Positions 58,307-64,000 of a DNA stretch of 64,000 bases are shown here, piece after piece. The position numbers were made by a program, and so were the translations under genes. This DNA comes from Calamus simplicifolius. Taxonomy: Eukaryota; Streptophyta; Magnoliopsida; Arecales; Arecaceae. How positions within the stretch are numbered: position 1 is the stretch's first letter; the number at the start of each line of letters is the position of its first letter. A model generated the notes under the pieces. The model did no database searches, was not told the origin of the DNA, and was given only the letters and a program-made list of their open reading frames with translations. The stretch lies in the NCBI GenBank assembly GCA_900491605.1, contig UESW01001507.1, forward strand, positions 417,917 through 481,916. The letters are read 5' to 3'.

Positions 58307-61300
58307 ATTGCGATCCATCCGATCGGCGACGATCCAACAGTTGCAATCGATCCAAGCCATGATTCCGATCGGCGATGATCGATCGGACCGTTGCGATGCA
58401 TCCGATCGAAGATGATCTGACGGTTGTGATCGATCCGAGCCATGATCCCGATCGGCGATGATCGATCGGACAGTTGCAATCCATCCGATCAGAGTTGATC
58501 CGATGGTTGCGATCGATTGGAGCCATGATCCGGATCGGCGATGATCGATCGGACTATTGCGATCCATCCGATCAGTGATGATCCAATGGTTGCGATCGAT
58601 CCAAGCCATGATACAGATCGGTGATGATCGATCCGACCATTGCGATCCATCCAATTTGAGATGATCCAACGGTCGTGATCGATCCGAGGGATGATCTTGA
58701 TCGGCGATGATCGATCCGATCGTTGCGATTCATCCGATTTGAGATGATCCGATGGTTGCGATCCAAGCCATGATCCCGATCGGCGATTATCGATAGGACT
58801 ATTGTGATGCATCCGATCGGAGACGATCCGACAGTTTCGATCGATCCGAGCCATGATCCTGATCGGCGATGATCGATCGGACCGTTGCTATCCATCCGAT
58901 CAGAGTTGATCCAATGATTGCGATCAATCGGAGCCATGATCCGAATCGGCGATGATCGATCGGACCATAGCGATCCATCCGATCGACGATGATCCGATGG
59001 TTGCGATCGATCCAAGGCATGATCTCGATCGGCGATGATCGATCGGACCGTTGTGATGCATTAGATCGGAGACGTTCCGACGGTTGTGATCGATCCAAGC
59101 CATGATCCTAATCGGTGATGATCGATCGAACCATTGCGATCCATCCGATCGGTGATGATCCGACGGTTGCGATCGATCTAAGCCATGATACCGATCGTTG
59201 ATGATCGATAGGACCGTTGCGATGCATCCGATCAAGACAATCCGACCATTGCGATCGATCCAAGCCATGATCCGAATCGGCGATGATCGATCCGACCATA
59301 GCGATCCATCTGATCGTTGATGATCCAACGGTTGTGATCGATTTAAGCCATGATTCTGATCGGCGATGATCGATCGAACCATTGTGATCCATCCGATCGG
59401 CGACGATCCGATGGTTACGATCGATCCAAGCAATGATCCCAATCGGCGATGATCGATCGAACGTTGTGATGCATCCGATCGGAGATGATTCGATGGTTGC
59501 GATCGATCTGAGCCATGATCATGATCGGCAATGATCGATTGGACCGTTGCGATCCATCCGATCAGAGACTATCCGATGGTTGCGATCGATCGGAGCCATG
59601 ATTCGGATCGGCGATGATCGATCGGATCATTGCGATCCATCCTATCGGCGACGATCCGACGGTTGCGATCAATCCGAGGCATGATCTTGATCGTCGATGA
59701 TCGATCGAACTATTGCGATGCATCAGATCAGAGACTTTCCGACGGTTGCGATCGATCCAAGCCATGATCATGATCGGTGATGATCGATCGGACCATTGCG
59801 ATCCATCCGATCGGCGATGATCCGACGGTTGCGATCGATCCAAGCTATGATCCCGATCGGCGATGATCGATCGAACGTTGCGATGCATCCGATCGGAGAT
59901 GATTCGATGGTTGCGATCGATCCGAGCCATGATCATGATTGGCGATGATCGATTGGACCGTTGCGATCCATCCGATCGGAGACAATCCTATGGTTGCGAT
60001 CGATCGGAGCCATGATCCGGATCGGCGATGATCGATCGGACCATTGCGATCCATCCTATCGGCGATGATCCAACGATTGTGATCGATCCAAGGCATGATC
60101 TCGATCGTCGATGATCGATCGAACCGTTGCGATGCATCAGATCAGAGACTTTCCAATGGTTGTGATCGATCCAAGCCATGATCATGATCGGCGATGATCG
60201 ATCGGACCATTGCGATCCATCCGATCGGCGATGATCCGACGGTTGCGATCGATCCAAGCTATGATCCCAATCGGCGATGATTGATTGGACCGTTGCGATC
60301 CATCCGATCAGAGATGATCCGATAGTTGCGATAGATTAGAGCCATGATCCGAATCGGCGATGATCGATCGGACTGTTGCGATCCATCGGATCGGCAACGA
60401 TCCGACGGTTGCGATCGATCCAAGGCATGATCTCGATCGGCGATGATCAATCGTACCGTTGCGATGCATCAGATCGGAGATGTTCTGACGGTTGCGATCG
60501 ATCCAAGCTATGATCCCGATCGGCGATGATCGATCGGACCATTGTGATGCATCCGATCGGAGACGATCCGATCGTTGCGATCGATCCAAGCCATGATCCC
60601 GATCGGCGATTATCGATAGGACTATTGCGATGCATCCGATCGGAGATGATCCGACAGTTGCAATCGATTGGAGCCATGATCCCGATCGGCGATTATCGAT
60701 AGGACTATTGCGATGCATCCGATCAGAGACGATCCAACGGTTGCGATCGATTAGAGCCATGATCCGAATCGGCGATGATTGATCGGACCATTACGATCCA
60801 TCCGATCGAAGATGATCCGACGGTTGCGATCAATCGGAGCCATAATCTGAATCGGAGATGATCGATCAGACCATTGCGATCCATCCGATCATCGATGATT
60901 CGATGGTTGCGATCGATTTAAGCAATGATCCCGATCGGCGATGATCGATTGAACCATTGTGATCCATCTGATCAGCGATGATCCGACGGTTGCGATCGAT
61001 CCAAGCAATGATCCTGATCGGAGATGATTGATCGAACGTTGCGATGCATCCGATCGGAGATGATTCGATGGTTGCAATCGATCCGAGCCATGATCATGAT
61101 CGGCGATGATCGATTGGACCATTGCGATCCATCCGATCAGAGACGATCCGATGGTTGCGATCAATCGGAACCATGATCCGGATCGGCGATGATCGATCGG
61201 ACCATTGCGATACATCCGATCGGCGACGATTCAATGGTTGCAATCGATCCAAGGCATGATCTCGATCGGCGATGATCGATCAGACCGTTACGGTGCATCG

Positions 61301-64000
61301 GATCGGAGATGTTCCAACGGTTGCGATCGATCCAAGCCATGATCCTGATCGGCGATGATCGATCGGACCATTGCGATCCATTCGATCGGCGATGATCCGA
61401 TGGTTGCGATCGATCCAAGCCATGATCCCGATCGGCAATGATCGATCGGACCATTGCGATGGATCCGATCGGAGACGATCCGACCATTGCGATCGATCCA
61501 AGCCATGATCCCGATCGGCGATTATCGATAGGACTGTTGCGATGTATCCGATCGGAGATGATCCGACGGTTTCGATCGATTCAAGCCATGATCTTGATCG
61601 GCAATGATCAATCGGACCTTTGCGATCCATTCGATCGAACCTTTGCGATCCATTCGATCGGAGACGATCCGACGATTGTGATCGATCAGAGCCATGATCC
61701 GGATCAGCGATGATCGATCAGACCATTGTGATCCATCCGATCGGTGACGATCCGACGGTTATGATCGATCCAAGGCATGATCTTGATCGGCGATGATCGA
61801 TCGGACATTAGTGATGCATCAGATAGGAGACGTTTCGATGGTTGCGATCGATCCAAGCCATGATCCTGATCAGCGATGTCGATCGGACCGTTGCGATGCA
61901 TCCGATCGGAGACGATCCAACCGTTGCGATCGATCCAAGCCATGATCCCGATCGGCAATTATCGATAGGACTGTGCGATGCATCCGATCGGAGACAATCC
62001 AACGGTTTCGATCAATCCAAGCCATGAACCTGATCGGCGATGATCAATTGGACCGTTGCAATCTACCGATCGGAAATGATGCGACGATTGCGATCAATCG
62101 GAGCCATGATCCGAATCTGCGATGATCGATCGGACCATTGCGATCCACCCGATCGGAAATGATGCGATGGTTGCGATCAATCGGAGCCATGATCCGAATC
62201 CGTGATGATCGATCGGACCATTGCGATCGATCCGATCGTCTATGATCCGATGGTTGCGATCGATTTAAGCCATGATCCCGATCGGCAATGATCGATCGAA
62301 CCGTTGCGATCCATCCGATCGGTGACGATCCAACGGTTGCGATCGATCCAAGCAATGATCCCGATCAGCGATGATCGATCAAACATTGCAATGCATCTGA
62401 TCGGAGATGATTCGATGGTTGCAATTGATCCGAGCCATGATCATGATCGGCAATGAACGATTGGACCGTTGCGATCCATCCGATCAGAGACGATCCGATG
62501 GTTGCGATCAATCGGAGCCATGATCCCGATCGGCGATGATCGATCGGACCGTTGCGATCCATCCGATCGGAGATGATCCGACAGTTGCATTCGATCGGAG
62601 CCATGATCCCGATCGGCGATGATCGATCGGACCGTTTCGATGCATCCGATCGAAGAAGGTCTGACGGTTGCGATTAATCCGAATCATGATCCTGATCGGC
62701 GATGATCGATCCTACCATTGCGATCCATCCGATCAGAGATGATCCAATAGTTGCGATCGATCTAAGCCATGATCTCGATCGGCGATGACTGATCGGACCA
62801 TTGCGATCCATCCGATCGGTGACGATCCAATGGTTGCGATCGATCTAAGCCCTGATTCCGATCGGTGATGATCGATCGGACCATTGCGATGCATCCGATC
62901 GGAGATGATCCGACGGTTGCGATCGATCCGAGCCATGATCTTGAACGGCGATGATCGATCGGACCGTTACGATCCATCCGATCGGAGAGGATCCGATGGT
63001 TTGATCGATCGGAGCCATGATCCGAATCGGTGATGATCGATCGGACCATTGCGATGCATCCTATCGAAGACGATCCGATGTTGCGATCGATCGGAGCCAT
63101 GATCCTGATCAGCTATGATCGATCATTGTTGCGATCCATTCGATCAGAGATGATCCGACGGTTGCGATCGATCCGAGCCATGATCCGGATCGGCAATGAT
63201 CAATCAGACCATTGCGATCCATCCGATCAGAGATGATCCGACGGTTGCGATCTATCGGAGCCATGATCCAGATCGGCGATGATCGATCAGACCATTGCGA
63301 TCCATCCGATCAGCGATGATCCGACGGTTGTGATCGATCTAAGCCGTGATACCGATCAGCGATGATCAATCGGACCGTTGCGATGCATCCGATCGAAGAT
63401 GATCCATTGGTTGCGATCGATCCGAGTCATGATCATGATCGACGATGATCGATTCGACCATTGTGATCCATCTGATCGGAGATGATTCGACAGTTGTGAT
63501 CGATCCAAGCCATGATCCCGATCGGCGATGATCGATCGGACCGTTGCGATGCATCTGATCGGAGATGATCCGTTGGTTGCGATCGATTCGAGCCATTATC
63601 TCGATCGACAATGATCGATCGGACTGTTGCAATCCATTCGATCGGAAGCGATTCGATGGTTGCGATCGATCAGAGCCATGATCCAGATTGGCTATGATCG
63701 ATCAGACCATTGCGATCCATCCGATCGGCGATGTTCTGACTGTTGCGTTCGATCCAAGCCATGATCCCGATCGGCGATGATCGATCGGATCGTTACGATG
63801 CATTCGATCGAAGATGATCCGATGGTTGCAATCGATCCGAGCCATGTCCGGATCGGCAATGATCATTCGGACCGTTGCGATCGATCCAATCATCGATGAT
63901 CCGATGGTTGTGATCGATTTAAGCCATGATCCTGATCGGCGAAGATCGATCAGAGCATTGCGATCCATCCGATCGACGATGATCCAACTGTTGCGATCGA
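58307..64000 (+). repeat. 83-bp satellite array, right block, reaching the window edge
   Basis: It has the same orientation as the main block, with CATGAT anchors at 58358 and 58441 (83 bp). It contains the variant GATTATCGATAGGACTATTG at about 58786, 60608, 60691 and 61520. The array continues past 64000, so its total length is unknown. Confidence 0.94.

Overview
This window is nuclear DNA of a flowering plant. The evidence is a spliced plant gene, Ty1/copia, Ty3/gypsy, CACTA and hAT elements with plant-type ends, and a methionine-initiator-tRNA primer site in the best-preserved copia element. The element families look monocot-like, possibly palm, but nothing here fixes the species. The window is repeat-dominated. 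I recognise only one ordinary host gene, plus one captured gene fragment.

Bases 1-9902 are a nest. A decayed Ty3/gypsy gag-protease fragment (1-1140) lies beside a structurally complete Ty1/copia element on the minus strand (1282-9897). The copia has TG..CA LTRs, primer site, polypurine tract and a 5-bp target duplication TAACC. Its RNase H region was later split by a 2157-bp solo LTR (2275-4431, duplication AGAAG), and its leader carries a SINE-like insert (8918-9397). Bases 9903-15540 hold an SFT2-type vesicle-transport gene on the minus strand. Five exons can be placed to the base by homology and splice signals, and the final exon is not found.

Bases 15540-28372 are AT-rich intergenic DNA with more elements. 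These are a Tat-like gypsy LTR with internal sequence on both sides (16890-18638), a SIRE-type copia missing its gag around an unresolved base (18639-22790), a short retroposon with a 14-bp target duplication (23295-23362), and a gypsy LTR (27070-28372). The LTR is interrupted by a CACTA transposon starting at 28373 with a Ptta/En/Spm transposase remnant. No distal CACTA end is visible: the element runs straight into a satellite.

From 32529 to 64000 the window is mainly a GATC- and CpG-rich satellite with an 83-bp monomer made of two diverged halves, and with higher-order periodicity. Two mobile elements interrupt it. One is a gag-bearing, probably non-autonomous gypsy element (49233-54449) full of GC-rich minisatellites, which carries an antisense fragment of a CYP704-like cytochrome P450 gene. 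The other is a hAT-type element (55635-58306) with an 8-bp target duplication taken from the satellite, and it contains 1.8 kb of the same satellite in inverted orientation. The satellite-hAT-CACTA relationship is the most unusual part of the window. Long minus-strand open frames across the satellite follow from a stop-free monomer and are not presented as genes.
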